A stretch of 64,000 nucleotides of DNA from Strix aluco. Its lineage: Eukaryota; Chordata; Aves; Strigiformes; Strigidae. The number at the start of each line of letters is the position of its first letter. Within the stretch, counting starts at the first letter, position 1. The DNA lies in contig NC_133971.1 in the NCBI RefSeq assembly GCF_031877795.1, positions 668,501 to 732,500 of the forward strand. Direction: 5' to 3'. The notes beneath the pieces are model-generated. The model was not told the origin of the DNA. It was given only the letters and a program-made list of their open reading frames with translations, and ran no database searches. The position numbers and the translations under genes are program-made. Positions 38,001-53,000 of this stretch are shown here, in pieces.

Positions 38001-41000
38001 AGAAATACTCAGAAAAGTCATTCTTTTGAGCATCAGGTAGAAGTCCTCACTGGGCACACAGAAGTGTCCTGAAAAAAGTTCTGACCTCAAGAATGTGTTT
38101 CCTGTTCTTATTTCTTCTAAAAACGTGCTCTTCAGGTACCTCCTTCTGGAAACTTCCTGTTTCCATCACAATAAATTCTACGAGTTGGCACACACTGAAA
38201 TTTCATTTTCATCCAGCCATATGCACACATCAGAAGCAGCGCAGCAGGACTGCTGTCGCTCTTCTCGCGTTCCCCCTCTGCACAGCAAAGTACTGCAGGA
38301 GCGTACGAGCTGCTCACCGTACCTTGTTTGTAGAGAGCTCAAAGATCCTCTTTTCACTCGCACGTCCTGCAGAAGTTAGTATTTAGCTGTAATCGCTACA
38401 GCCGGTTCCATTTCTGCCTGTTGTTTTAGACACCAGAACGTTCCAAAGCTAGCTGCAGCAGCAAACTGCAGGCTGATAAGAAAACCCCAGGAAAACACGC
38501 GACGAGGTGCCAGCCGCATGCCAGGCAGAGCTGCTGAGCTCAGCTAGGATTTGTGTCACTTGGTCTGCAGGATCACCGACGCACAGCACGCAAAGCCCTT
38601 CTCAGCAGGGCCGTGGCAGAGGCGGGAACTGCACACAGAACCAGTATTCCTTAAAGAGGGGTTGAAACAGGTAGAAATGTTACGTCAAAGAGGACTCCCT
38701 CCTAAGACTGACCATCTCCGAGGTTATGAGCTCGGCTATTTTTATTACAATAATCAAACTAGGCAATGCTGACAATGAGCAGCTGGCAGTCACAAGAGCT
38801 AGTGAGTGATAATGCTGAGTTAGAAATTGGATTTTTCACCCCCAGGATGCAGAAGCAAAAAATTATTCAGGAAGCCACATGAACCGATACACACACTGTC
38901 ACACTGGTGTTGGCTACCAAATGAACAGAAAGTAAGATAGGAGGATAACCAAAAATCACCAAGTCAAGGACTTTTAAGAGAATTTTCGTTGGAAAACACA
39001 AGCTAAGGATAACACCGCGTAACCTTTGGGTGTGTTGTTGGGTTTTCTTCTTGGTCATTTTACAAAAACTCAATAGTGTTTTATTATTCCCACTTAAAAA
39101 GAGACAGATTGGGGCATTTGTTGCTTCAGCATTGACTCTTAACTCAGTATCTCTCAAAATTGCTCCAGAAGGGCCCTCTGCATGCTCTGGAGGAATAAGC
39201 ACATCATTGTTTGATTAAAAATCACAAAATCTCCTCCTTCATGAGGCCTTGTCCTGCCTCTCAGAGGCTTCCTTCCCGGGGATCAAAAATGTGAGTTCTC
39301 TAGTTGGTTCAAGCACTTCTACTGAGCGAGGCATAAAGGCAGGCACAGACCTGACTTATTCCACAACCAGGAACATTTCTGAGCCTTAAAGAGCTCCCCA
39401 GGAGCTCACAAGGCCACCGACCTCCCCGCCTCCCTACAAGTTCTTCCTCTGGCAGAAGAGACTCTGGACAAAGCCCCAGGCTTTTGTGAGTGCAGGTTGT
39501 CCTCCCTCAGGAAAACAAAGAGCAGAAACGATGAGAATTAACCCACTGGAGACCAACTCACTGAAAAGGCACGTCCTTTACTTTCTGGAGACAGAGGTTT
39601 CTCCTCTACCCTGCGTCTGCCAAGAGCCACCACCTCCAGGGCAACGCAGCTTTACCTAGATTTCAAACTGGGAGTGTCTGCTCAAGGTGCAAAGCTCCAC
39701 AACTACAGCTGTGAGAAACACTGGCCGAGGAACTTGTCCCTGAAACTCCAGGATCAGGAACAGAATTTTCAGCGAGCTCTACGTACCCACATATCTAATC
39801 ACTTCTGTAAAAAAAAACCACAAAACGCAGAAAAGCACCGTTTTATACAAGAGGCTGACAGCAATAAACACATTAGTCTAGAAAAGAAAATGTCTTATGT
39901 AGACAAAATCCATTATGTTTTATGTCCATTTTAAAAAATGCAGCATTGAGAAAAGCAGATGTCAAAAAAAGATAACAGATCAGGAATGCAGCAGAGGTGT
40001 CTGCAATGTTCAAGAGCTGTTATTTAACTTGCTATTTTCACTTTCTCCAAAGAAAAAAAGAGGAGTAAATATACTAGTAACAATAACCAAACTGTGGCAT
40101 AACTTAAGCAACACCTATCTAATTTCTACTACTACAGAAAGAACAATAATACAGCATTTACTGAAAAGTATTATTTTTTCCATATGTTTGCTGTACCTGA
40201 AACTCTTCCTGTCAGTAAGTTATTGACACCAAAGCACACTTCAACCAAGAAGTTGCTCTTACAGATCCCCACACCCTGACTACGCAATATTCTGTAGGTG
40301 CCACAGGCATACCGAGCTCTGCATGTGCATGCCAAAAAAATTATGTGGGTTTTTTGATGCAAGAACAGCATGGGCTGTGAGCAATGAAAAAAACAAAACA
40401 AAACAAAAACAACAACTCAAACCAAAAATATAAATACAGAACAAGTTAGACACTACTTTAAAAGTCTCTGCTCCTCCTCATCTCTCTTTTTCAAGACTGC
40501 TTATGTCATGTAAACGACTCGTTGTGTAATGTGTAAAACATGCAGTCTTACAGTGTCTGAAAAGACTGTTTCCAGTATGTTAAAATAATTTTAAAAGGCA
40601 ATTAACTCCGCACAGCTAGCTCTGGAGTGCTTCAAGCCTGCCAGTGACAAGATCACGCCAAGAGCCCTGGAAGTCAGCAGCTTGTGTTATTTCAGCTCAC
40701 AAAATTCCCGGAAGAGATTTTTTTAAAAAAAAAAAAAAAGGACTGCAACACTAATGTAAATGAGCCTAAAGCAGAGGCAGTAGGAAAGCAAAGCCAGCAG
40801 GAACAACAAAACTTACTTGGTACACGTGTGCCTCCCGATTCCAGCAGAAATGCTGTTTTCCTCCCCAGCGCCGCAGCGGGCTGTGGTTTCGTTTTTCAGG
40901 AGGTGCTGGCCAAGCCCTGGGCGAGCCGGTGTGCCGAGCAGCGCGCTCCCCACCCCGCACGGCCGCCCCACCTCCGTCACGGCCTGTGCCCGGGGAGGGC

Positions 41001-44000
41001 ACCCCCGTGAGCGGGGCCAGGCCCCGGCAGCGCCCCGAGAGCGCGGAGGCGTGTGCCGCAGCCCTGCCCGCCGTGCCGCGCGGCTCTGGGCGTCCGGGGC
41101 GAAGAGGCCACGAGCAAACCCACCCACCCACCGCTTCTGCGGTCGCTGCTGGAGGCGGCCTGACCGGGTCCCCCCGGCGGACTGGCACCGAGGGTCCCGC
41201 AGCAAGAGCGGGGACAGGAGGCTGCCAGGGCGGCACAGCTCGGGGACAGAGCGACTTCTCGCCTCCAAAAGGCAGTATTCATCCTCCACCTCTCGAGTTA
41301 GCACCAGGACCGAGGGCAGGAACCTGCTCGCTTCCCCTCAACAGACTCGTATTTTTATTAGAACCTTATGGGACAGCCCCTCCCTCCGCGTGGGCTGATT
41401 ATCCAGCACATAAATGTTATTAAACAAAAGAAATTCAGATGGCTGGACCAGTTAAGGCCACGGAAACTCGACTGATTATGACTACTTTTCAGCACAAAAA
41501 ATCCAAATAACTTATATTAATTTAGAAGTCAAAAGGTGCTTCTTGAAATACCAAATGACCTGCTCTTGAATTTTTAAAATTTCTTTTCCTATAGAATCAA
41601 ATTCTCAATACCTGTAGCAGGGGAGGGTGTTGGGTTTTTTTTGTCCATTGCTTCTTTTTTTAAAGAAAAAGCCCACAAGCCACTAACAAACCCTTCAACC
41701 ATTTTTTCGTAACAGCCTGTATGCCACCCTGCATCTCAAGGGAACACAAAACAAAAGTCAGCTCTAAAAGGGAAGTAGAAAGGGGAAAACGCCCAAAGAT
41801 ACAACACAGACTGATGAGGAAAATATCCCATCTTTGAGGGAAGGACAGATTATTTTTTTTTTGTGAAATGATGGCATTATTTTGACCATTGCATACCTTT
41901 ACAAGTTGCAACTTTTGCAGCGGTCTCCAGATCTGAGGCGTCCTTTTACAGCCCTACTTTTCAAACATGAAGATGACCTTGGGTGACAGGCACCACATCC
42001 CATAATGTTACACAAAGCCAGCTCTTCCACGCAGGAAGCAGCTTCTGTGCTCCTACAGCTTCCAATTTTTAAGGTTTTGGTCTATCTTTAGCACGCTTCT
42101 GCTACCAAGAAGATTAGCACTGTTCTCCTCACGGATTTTCCCGTGCGGGGCTACGTGCTGGCAACAGCTCTGAGGGCCACTTGCAGGAGCAGCCCCATGA
42201 TTTGCCACGGTCTTGCTGCAAAACAACTATAAATTGAGGATCTGTGTGCCGTGACACACATCTACTCTAAGGAGAACACGAAAAGGAAGTTCTCAGATAC
42301 CCCATTTCAATATTTTTCTGAATAACCTCAAAATTTAGAGGTAACCTTTCCAGCCTTGACAATACAACTGGTAATACAGGAATAAATTTACACATTTCCA
42401 TGGACATTCCCAATCGGTACTGTGACTTCAGATGCCTTCTACTCAAAAATGCCTTCCTTTGCAATCAGGTGTCTGTGCAAAGCTCACAAAATAAAAATTT
42501 AGTGACAGTTAAGTAAGGTATGTAGCTGGGAAAAAAAAAAAATCCAGTAAAGATACTGACAGTAGGAATCACTTTTGATGATAATCTAGATAAACTCGTG
42601 ACAGACTTTCCAGTCTGCTGCAGAAATAGTACGGACTTCACTCAAAGATATGTAGTAATTGCTCTTCTTTTTCTCGCTTTCCTGTTTGCTGCACAAGAAA
42701 GCAGACTGAATCCCCCTTTCAAACAGTGTGAATTTGGATGCCAGCTGAAAGTAACTAACCTTAAATTTCTTAAATCATAAAGATCAAGAGGCTTCCTCTG
42801 AAAATATCCAAGATCTGTCAAGTCTGAAATGAAAATAATAATCTTACTGAATTTCCACTGTTGTTGAATTCTTTCAGCACCAATTCAATAAATCGTCCAT
42901 GAAAGTAATATGGACAAAGATCCTCACCTCGCTAAGCTATAGCAGGCAGCAAGCAAAAGAAAATAATTACTCAGAACTCATTAAGAGCAATCCCAAAAAT
43001 GTGCTACACAAAAAGCAGCAGAACTTCATTTGAGATCAACAGAATTACCATATAAGAACACAAAGATCCAAGAAAGATTGCTGGATCCAGCTGTGTTCAA
43101 ATATTAGTGACTTCTATAAATAGCTATGATTGAACACTGAGCTAGAAATTGGCTTTCCTGTTGGCTGTGGGACTGGCAAAAACAATTGAAAGGGCTGCAA
43201 AAAGAAAACAGCGGCGCTGGTAGGGCACCTTCTGCAGAGGAGGGAGGTTGGTTCAGTTTTTCCCTTCATTGCTGCCTACGAACACCAGTAGCGACAACCT
43301 CCCTGTTTGTGCATCTCGGCAGCGAGTGTACAGAGGGAAGAGGTGGCTGGTGAGCAAATATCAATATTCCTGGTGACCACAACCTTACGTGAATCCAACT
43401 TCCCACTCCACTGATCTGACAGGGTACCACGAGGCACGCGCTTACCAAAAAGGCCCTGGTACAAACGAACAGTCAAACAGGACTTCCCATCAAAAAGGAA
43501 AGAAAGGCTTGTGGTAGACAGAAGTCAGAACTGCTGCTTCAGTTAAATATCTTTAAATTATTCATTTAGATTTGAGTCATACAGAAGCTAGGGACATCAA
43601 GGCTGCCAATTAAACTTCCTAGGTGCCCTTAACACAGAGAGCACAAAAGCCACGCAGATATAAAAGAGAGGAGACAAGAGAGGCAGCACTTACTGCTTAG
43701 ACCGCACGGACACACTCGCAGCCGAACAAAATCCCCCTGAGAAGACACTGAGCAGCAGCAGCGAGTGAATACTGGCTGCAACGTCAGGAACTAACGAGCA
43801 CAGGGATAAAATTAAGACACAAAGAATGTCAGTTCAGATACACGGCGCAGTGAAAACGAAGCCAGACAGCTAAGTGCTTGCTCTTAGGAGCTGTCGGCGG
43901 TACAGGACGCTGTCACAGGAAAATTAAACTACCCAAATATTAGCCAGGCATTAGGCAATGACAAGCAGTCATCACACACAAGTTCCTGTATCTCAGACTC

Positions 44001-47000
44001 AGAAATAGAGGCGACCCAAGCAAAACACAAATTATTATTATTACTTACTAACTGAAGGAAAAATGGCTTGGGCCATAACAGAGAGGCAGCAACCCCCCCT
44101 CTGGCTATTCAATTTAGAGTAGGTAATTTCACCACAGGGTAGGAGTAGGTGAAAAAAATGAACAGCTCTAGCTGGAGCAATTCAACTGCCCCACCTCACC
44201 TGCCTCTTCAAAGAAGTTAGAAATTTATCTGGGGTAAGGTACACGAATGAAAAGCTTTCTCAACCAACAAAATGATTGAGGAATCGAAAGGGATTTTGCA
44301 CAGTAAAGCTAAAGGAGGGAAAAAAATTAAAGGAAGAAGCCACAGTCCTGAAGTGGTCTAAAAACTGGTGGAGTATTTCTGATTGTATTAAAAGTTTTGA
44401 TGTTTTGCAGCAAAAGAGAAAACACTGCCTTGCCTTTTCAAGAAATGATTCCTTTCCCATAAAATTCCTGTAAAAAAAAAAAAATCCCTGCAAAGTTCTT
44501 CTTTTGAATAGGTGTTTTTAGAGACAAAGAGAAAAAGAAGGGCAGAAAAGGATACAGCAAGCCAAATGGCTTAAAAAAAAGTATGGGTGGCACAAGCTAC
44601 AAGAACATAACAATAAATCTCAGAGTTTTGCTCTATTTTAAATAAAAGTACAGGAGATTGTTAAAATTAAAAGGTATAATTAAGAGAAGGTTTAGGCCAA
44701 CTGAAGAAAGGTAGTCGTGGCCAAGTGGGAACTAAAAAGCTTAAAATAGCCATTGATTAAGAGTTAATATTAGACAGCATGAGGTGAGTATTTTCATAGT
44801 ACATAATCTTTACCAATAAATATTTTGGAACATCACAGAAACTGGAGAAGCACCAAGTACTGAATAAAACACATAACCTAAGTGGCCATAACCTAATATA
44901 AAGCAATTCCTGGCAATTACATGACATTGCATTTTTTTCATGACACTGCCTTCCAGTTCTTACGCTTAATAGCATCACCAGAAATTGCACCCTGCCCACT
45001 TTATGAAAAAGATACACTTATAATAGAACACATGTAGAAAAAAAGACTTAAAGATGTGTTAGTTAGCAAATTAGACACGAGCTTCCACGGTGTGTAGACT
45101 GATATGCAGAAAGATTATACCAGAGATCACCCCACCCTGTAGAGCTGTGATGGGAACTACGTGTGGATGACTGCATCCTGCTGAACTATCCGGAGAAAGG
45201 CCCTGGCAAACCGCAGGGAATAGGAAGGAAAGCAGCACAAACGTTGGGATGTCTTTAGTGGTAAGACATTGGAAGGAAGGGACAACAGGATTTGTATCCT
45301 TGTGTCCTCCTTCACTGAGTAGAAAGCAAAAATAGTTACTTAGGTAGCACAGAGGTATCTTTATTATTTTACAAAAGCACTGATTAAGAAAATTAAAAAA
45401 AACATTCAAAAGCAGAAACAGTTCCTGGCGGAAGGATCTTTCAAACGACGGGGTATCTCCAGACGTGGAATCCTGTGGCGGATTCCGCTGACTCCTCACT
45501 GTACCTCGGTTCAGGCTGACCAAGGAGCCACCGGCCTCGTGTCCTGGGGGTGAACTGCCGAGCTGGGACACTCCTGGCTCACGTACGAGGGCGTGAAGGT
45601 GTCTTGATAAATATTTCGAAAGGAAAGGTGGCTTGGAAACCCAAAAGTGCAAGATAAGCAAAAGTACAGGACAAGATACCGGAGCTAAAATGAAGACACC
45701 TCTCCTGTCTATAGCACTGACTAGCAGCCAACTCCTTCACCTCTAAGTATCACCATCAGGGTGGGCCCAACTGAGCTCTCCCTGAGCCACAGCTGGGCAG
45801 CACGCCCGGCGACTGCCCCCTCATGCAGGGACACCTCCCAAGGTTTGAGAGTCCTCACATGAGACTAAGAGATCCTTCCTCACCCAAGGCAGAGAGATCC
45901 TCCACCCATGACAGATCCTCGGTAAGCAACCGACAGCACAGTACTATAAAACATTACTGATCCATCTAGCTACTCAGTATTATTCTGTACACTGTATGGG
46001 TAATTTAGACATAAACCATTGGCCAAGTCTGAGATTAAGATTGGATCAGCTGCCCCTAGGCTCCAAAAGGACTTTAGAAAGGAAGGGGGTCCACTCTGAA
46101 CCTCGTGACTCAACGGGAGGACCCTCCTTCCTCTTTGCATCTCCGGTCTCTCTGTGAATCTAACTCAATTCTAACTCTACTTTCCTTTGTACGTTTCTTC
46201 ATGCAGTCATTAATCTGCCATCAAACTTACCGAACCTTGTCAAACCACTGTTCAGCTTTGTTAAATTCCATCGAACTTACTGAACTCTGTCAAATTATTA
46301 TTTTACCTCAATAAAACACACTGCTGCTTCTCTCTTTTGAGCAAGGTGCATTCCGTTCAGCCGTGACAAACATGCACCAAGCAGCAGTTACCAACGGCAG
46401 CCATCAGTTCACGTGTGGCCACCATCAGAAAGTGCATTTTTGACACCACATTTCAATACTTTGCAAGACCTTAGCACGCTTAACATGATCCCTGCTTCTT
46501 GTTGTTGAGTACTAACTGCACTCCAGTATGCAAGTCGCCTTGGTAAGGCCTCTTACACCACCTTCCCGAAGGACCCAACCGCTTCAGGGGCTATGAAAGC
46601 AAATAGAGTTACCAGTGCTTCCATCTCATCAGGACCCGCTGAGTAAACAGAATCCAAACATAAAACAATACCCAAGGGTGAAGAAGCAACCATGGCCCTG
46701 TCAGTCAAATGAAGTTTTCCACCCGGGTTTTTTTAAGTAACGTGGAGACTAACAAAGAACAGGTGAAAGGGGAGAATGTTACCCAGCCTATTTCTTCAAG
46801 AAGTCAGAACCGGCATTCTGCTGACTTGTGTTCCTGTTTCATTTCGATTCACCACCATTTCTAGCAAGACATGAAGAGCCTCCTAGTGTTGCTGAATGCT
46901 GGCAAACAAACCGTTTTCTATCCTGTTGCAGGAGATAAAGTCGTATCACATCCTCTTTCTTTTAAAAGAGATCACTTCCTTAAGTATGGATTACCTGAGC

Positions 47001-50000
47001 AGCAGAAGGTGCTCCACTCGTCTGTGTTTTGGGGGGTTGGCTGACATTAGCAGATGCTGGTTTCTTCTACAAAATAAAAGAAAGGCATAATAAACATCAG
47101 AAACGTTTATGAAGAAAAAGAAAAGCCAAGTAAAACTGTAAGCCAAAAAAAGTATAAAAAAAGGTACGCAAAAGAAAATGCCCATTAGAACATTTTATTC
47201 AAGCAAGTCATCCAAAAATAAATTCTCCTATCTAGCTTTAATTCACGCAGACTCCTTGCAGACAGTTTTGCCCAGCCCAGAACAGGCTGAGTTCTTTTGT
47301 ACTGTTTTATGGACGATATATAAATCTGTGCTATTTCCTGTGGCAGAGCAACTCTGTTTTAACTAAGACAGTAACCACACATACTTTAATGAAAAGCATC
47401 AATGAAAGTAGGATGGGTAAGCTACTGCTGTACAGACACAGAAGGTAACATTACACCTCAGGCAGGGAAGGAAAGATACAAAGTTAAGGGCACTATGATG
47501 GCTTCCTAGGTTATAAAAATTCTGGCAACTGAAACAAAACCAGGACATCACCTTTGAACCTGCAGTTTTCACCCAAAGAAATGCCATTATTATCAAGTAC
47601 CGCTAAGTACCACTGCAAAAACTCAGCAATTGCTGAAATGACATCTAACTAAGACTGGGAAAACAAGCCATTAGTAACAAACACAGCAAAAAGCATCAGG
47701 TTTTTGGCAGTGGCAGATGGGTAAGACCTATTCATTTTCTCTGGTAAGTGGAAGCTCGAGATTCACAACAAATAAAGCCTTCACACTTTAATTAAGAGCA
47801 GAGTAGTCTGCAGAATGACCAGATTCAAACTTGTACACAAATTCAGAAGCACCAGTTTTCAGTCGATGGGGCACCAGGTACTGTAACGGACTGGGAGGCT
47901 CAGAGACCTCTGTCATTAAGGTAAGTCCACCTCCCCTTCCCTTTCTGATTTAGCCCCCAAACCAGGACAGCCTCTAGAATAAACAAAGCTGCCCACTCAA
48001 CAGCCAACCTCCAGGCAGAGCCTGGGGCAGCGGGCCACCCTCTGTGGCCATTTAGAGAAGATTAACATCACAGAAATGTGGTCTGAGGGCAGAGGCTGAC
48101 ACAAAGGGGAATATTCACATCACTGGCCAAACTGGAAACAATGACATCCACCTAAAACGTCACAGTATGCTGCAAAAATCAAGTGTAACAGTGATTTTCC
48201 CCCTTAAAGGGACTTGAGGAGTGTGGCTGCCTCTGCCAAACACTCCACCCCAGGATGCTCCCGCACCGCTGCTGAAATCCAGTGCTGCCCAGTATAGACC
48301 TGACCAGCGCTTGGGGACCCGGGGTCTCCACCAGGCTGAGGGATGGTGGTTGCAGGTTCAACCAGCAGCACCCACAGACACGTCCCCTCCTCTGGGGCTG
48401 GTGGGGGCAGGAGGTCACTGGTGCAAGCACACACCCGGCACCCTCTGGGCTCGGTCGCGAGTCCCCCGAGCGCCAGCACGGCCCCTCTGTCCCCCCAGCA
48501 CCCCTGCCCAGCCCTCTGACCCCCCCACGGGTCCCCTGCTCGCTGCACACCCATCCCACGGGCACCCCACGCTTGTGGGACCCCTCCCAAAACCTGCCCG
48601 GACCTGGGGCCTCCTTCTCCATCGGGGTTCGCCAGCGAGCACCAACGCACACCCTGTGCACACCCGGCCTGGGGAGGACACAGACACTTGCCCCCTCCAC
48701 AGCCGGCACTGGGCACTGGGCTGTGACCCCTGCGCAGCGCCTGGTCCCCCCCCACCCCAGCTTGGTCCCCCCAGTTTCCAGCCTCGTCCGCTGCAAAGTT
48801 CTGGCTCAATGCAGCTTCTCCAGAGCCCAGCCACCACCACCACCAACCAGGTTGGTTTCTGGTTGTTGCCTTCGCTGAGGCGAATTGCTCAGGTACTACA
48901 TCCCCCCTTTCTCCCTCCCTTTTTCTCCCCCCAGCTGAGAAGACAAAACATCCTCAGGCTCCACACGCCCAACTAGTGCCACTGACCAGGCCTGGGCTCA
49001 TCACAGCTTCCCTCATCACACACCAGTCAGGTTTGTCTCGGCGTTTTCTTGTGTCTCCTCTGACCAGACACCCTTATGGGAGCAGACACGCACCCTTCAA
49101 CCTGCTTTAGAATGAACATTTTTAACACCCCTAAGCAAGCAGCAGTCTTCCAGCCCTAGGTGGCAATGCTCCTGGAGGCAGGTGGCTTTGTACAGACAGA
49201 CCGAGAGGCAGAATGCCTTGGGTTTTATCTCTGATGTCGGGCATTAAAGACTCAGTAATAAGCATTACCCACAAACCCTTCAGCTTTTAAATAAGTTATT
49301 AAGTTGCTGAGGGAACATAAAATTTTAAGTGCTACCTTCCATTTTCAAAAAGAAAAGAAAAAAAATAGTCAAGGAAGAGCAGACCTCTGAAGAGCAATCA
49401 GTATTCCGGGTACGTGTTCTGTATTGGAGCTCTCCACTTCCACCTCACGCTCAGCCTTTGGTTCAGGACCAAAAGATTCCAGGACTTATCTCTGGTTCCT
49501 AAGGCTATGTCTAACATAACTGTGAGGCTCTCAAAAGACACAGATACAATACTGTGTTGCAGGATTTTTTCTGACATTTATCAACATATTAAAATATTTC
49601 AGGCATGAGGCTAGCCTTCCTCCTGCCTTCCCACCCCCCCAGTCTGAACTACAAAAAAAAATAACAGAGTGAAATAAATCCTTGTTCTGAGCATGAACTT
49701 ATGTTAATCAATTTAAAAGTACAAATAAAAAATCGTTAATGCAAACATTCCCCTGTTTCATGGTAAGCAGAACAGCAATAAAGATACAGGTAGGAGAGCG
49801 AGAAGAAAAAGAAGCACATAAATTCTCCTCTGGAGTTGAGAAAGACTACCCAGAGATAAGCTACGTGTGAAGTTAAGCCACCACATCAAACCAGTATTCT
49901 TTACTGAATACTAACCACGATAGGCTGAGAAATACATCTTAGTTCCCAGGGTCATCTTTCAATGGTAGCTTCTTTGGTATCTACCCCTTAATGCATTTGT

Positions 50001-53000
50001 AAAAGCAGAAAAATTGGCCACATCATGCTACTGGGTTCATCCTTCTTTCACGCTTATCAAAATAATGATGTTATGTGCTTCCCAGCATCCTCCCCACAAT
50101 GCTCCCTCCAGGCAAACCGGCTCTGACACCCTTTATCAACAAATCCATCAGAGCTGTTCCCATCTTCCCCGCTCAGAGAAGAGGAAGAGTGTTTTTTTTC
50201 TGTGACAATCTCAGACACAATCAGCTGAACAATCACCTTGCAGCTGTACTCCCATCTCGCTTCCCAACCTGATAATAACAGAGCTAATGAATTATCAAAA
50301 CATAAAGCTTCTTTATGACAGGAATTAGAAGAATCAAGAGCCTGTACAGGATTGTGTGTGAAGGACTAAAAGCTGTGGCATACAGGCACTTGTAACCTAC
50401 TCTTCATTATTAGCAGTGGCTTCAAAACACAAAGCCAAAACACTGCTTCAGAGTGGAAGATTAATTCCTCCATGTTTAATAAAGGGGAGACAAAATATAT
50501 ATCCCTTTGATAAATAAATTTTCTGAGGGAAGACGTGCACTAAGACTGGTGTCTAGAAATATGGATTAAATGTTCATTTTGGACTATAACACTCAAGTGT
50601 TCATCATAATATTGCAATGAGAATGCATACAGTACAGGTCTTTTTAAGAAAAAAAAAAATCACATTAGGAAAGAATGTGCAATCCCTGTCCTGGAAATGC
50701 TTTTGCCAACTGTAAGCAGCGTTTCAGCCTCCACCTTTCAATCTCTCATTCAAGAACTGCTTGAGCAGCAATCGTGCTGTACCTCTTCCTATGGTGGGAA
50801 GAGCCTCACATCTCAACAGCTCCCAACGACTACCAAAACTTAACTGAGAGAATGCTACTTTTCAAGCACTTTTCACATCTTAGCCAAAGAAGAACCAAAA
50901 CAGAAAAAGAAGATGGGCAAACAAGCCGGTGCTGCACTCCTCAGAACCCCTCTGCTCCCTCCACCGAGGATGGATCAGGTCCACGCTCCCCTGCGGCCAC
51001 CAGCAGGTGCAAGGGGGGAAAAACCAACCAACCAAAAGCGTTTAAAATAAAAAATTTGGTACCAAAGCAGAAAGACCTCACAACACTCCAATCAAAGCTA
51101 CTTACGCACCTCCGCCGTTCAGACCAGCAGGGGGCACCCCAACAGATTTTTACCATTATGCCCCGGGACTCTTGAGTAACTCGAAGGCTTTTTCTGGGTA
51201 AGGAATCCTGCACAACAAGCATCAGGATTAAAAACCATCACAGAAATCCTGATGTCAGAGCGACGAATCAATTCTGAAAGGATAGTAATGCTTCAGCACC
51301 AATTATCACCATCATCCTTTCAAAGTAAAGAATGTATTTCCTGCTAAGTAAAGAAAAACGGGCTGAGCAAGCAGCACGTATTTCGTCCTCACGGCTGTAA
51401 AGCATGACTCGAAATGGCAGGACGCGTTAGGGAGGGTCTTGTTTCATGCTGTATCTGCTAAAACATGGCCCCGCCCTAATCTGGAGCTTCAAATTCCTAC
51501 AATATATGGCTCCCTCTTCCTTCTAATACCACCTTTTTACACCAGCAATGCACAGGCTCCATTTTCAGACTGACACAGAGGCTCTCCTTGGTTATTTCCC
51601 ACCATGACAGTAAAAGGAGAACAGGTCTTTCCAGATTACGTGCAGTTAATGACACAAGCGTGAATGAACTCAAAACAGAGCAGGGGGTTTTTGGAGCAGA
51701 ATCCTCCATGATGGGAGTGTTGAATTACATGGTTATGGTGCCCCCAAGGACAGCCCTCCGAGGGGGCAACACTGAACATGGTGTTCAAGAACACCACCGC
51801 AGGACCACGCTGCTCATTACAACACTCAGTTACTGAGTCTGGATCAAGTTTCGCATTTCCCATCTCCCTGTCTCTAGCAGTAGCCAGCAGCAGATATAAA
51901 AGAAAACAAAAAAATTGATGTAGAAACAGGTCAGGTAAGTGTTGATACTCCTCCCGAATACTCTCACAGATTCACACTATTTGTGGCCAGGGGAATTCTT
52001 AATTTCAGTGTATTTTATAAACTGTCTTGGGTTTCTCTTGAGTGATTTCGTCCCATCCCCCCTTGAAAGTATTTATATTTTCGCATCCAAAAGCTTCCAG
52101 AGCACAAACGCCTCGATGGCATACAAAGCGTGAAGTGATCCGAAATTAGTGGGAGGGCACACGTACACAGCAGATGATGTCGAGGTGAGGGGTAAAGGAA
52201 AACCACAGCAGCTGTCTCTGAGTCCTAACAGTACAGACAAAACTGCTAAAAGCCTTGGAACCTCAGGAGGGAAGGAGAAGAAAGGAGATTTCCTATTTCA
52301 TACACTTTATGACAGCATGCTGCAAACATGTGGACTCAGGACTGGGATGACAAAAGACAAGGAGAGAACAGAGGGACAGGTATGGGAAGAGAGCAGCACA
52401 TCGCTCACTCTGACCAGGTGGCAGGTGCATCCCAGCTGCAAATATACGTGACAGCTTCGAGTGCACAAGCCATCGCCAATTCCAACAACGTTCCTTTCTG
52501 TTAACATCTACCATACAGAATGAAAACATTTCATTAAAGCTGATTTAGATACTCGAGAAGTGTCTGATTCTCCTTAGAATGTGAATTCAACGAACGTGAG
52601 GTTCTGAAGACCACGACACAAGGAGTTAAGGTGTATCCCTGGGGTTGACCTTTGTCCTTGAGTGGTGTCCAATACAACCACGAGACACCCAACACCTGCA
52701 CTGTCAACTACAATGATAAAGAACTGCCAGTAGCATCTTCTGGTTACATATTCTAACACATCTGCAGTTTCCAACTCCAGCAAATCTTCTGCCATATACA
52801 GAGGCACATTCAGTTGCTCATCATTAGACTGACAGATTATCTGTATCTCAACTTAAAAGCTGACCATTCCTGTGGCGAGTAGATCCCCCACTCTGCCTAG
52901 ACGTAAAGTTTGAGTAGCACCACTGAAATGAGGCCAACCAGTATGGTACCCTTGCTCTTCTAACATACACTAGGTAATGAAGTAGAGATCAATCTCTCCA

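Noticed and set aside
45071-45661. 196-codon minus-strand frame
   Set aside because: No family signature, mixed hydrophobic and random composition, no exon borders or start context of note.
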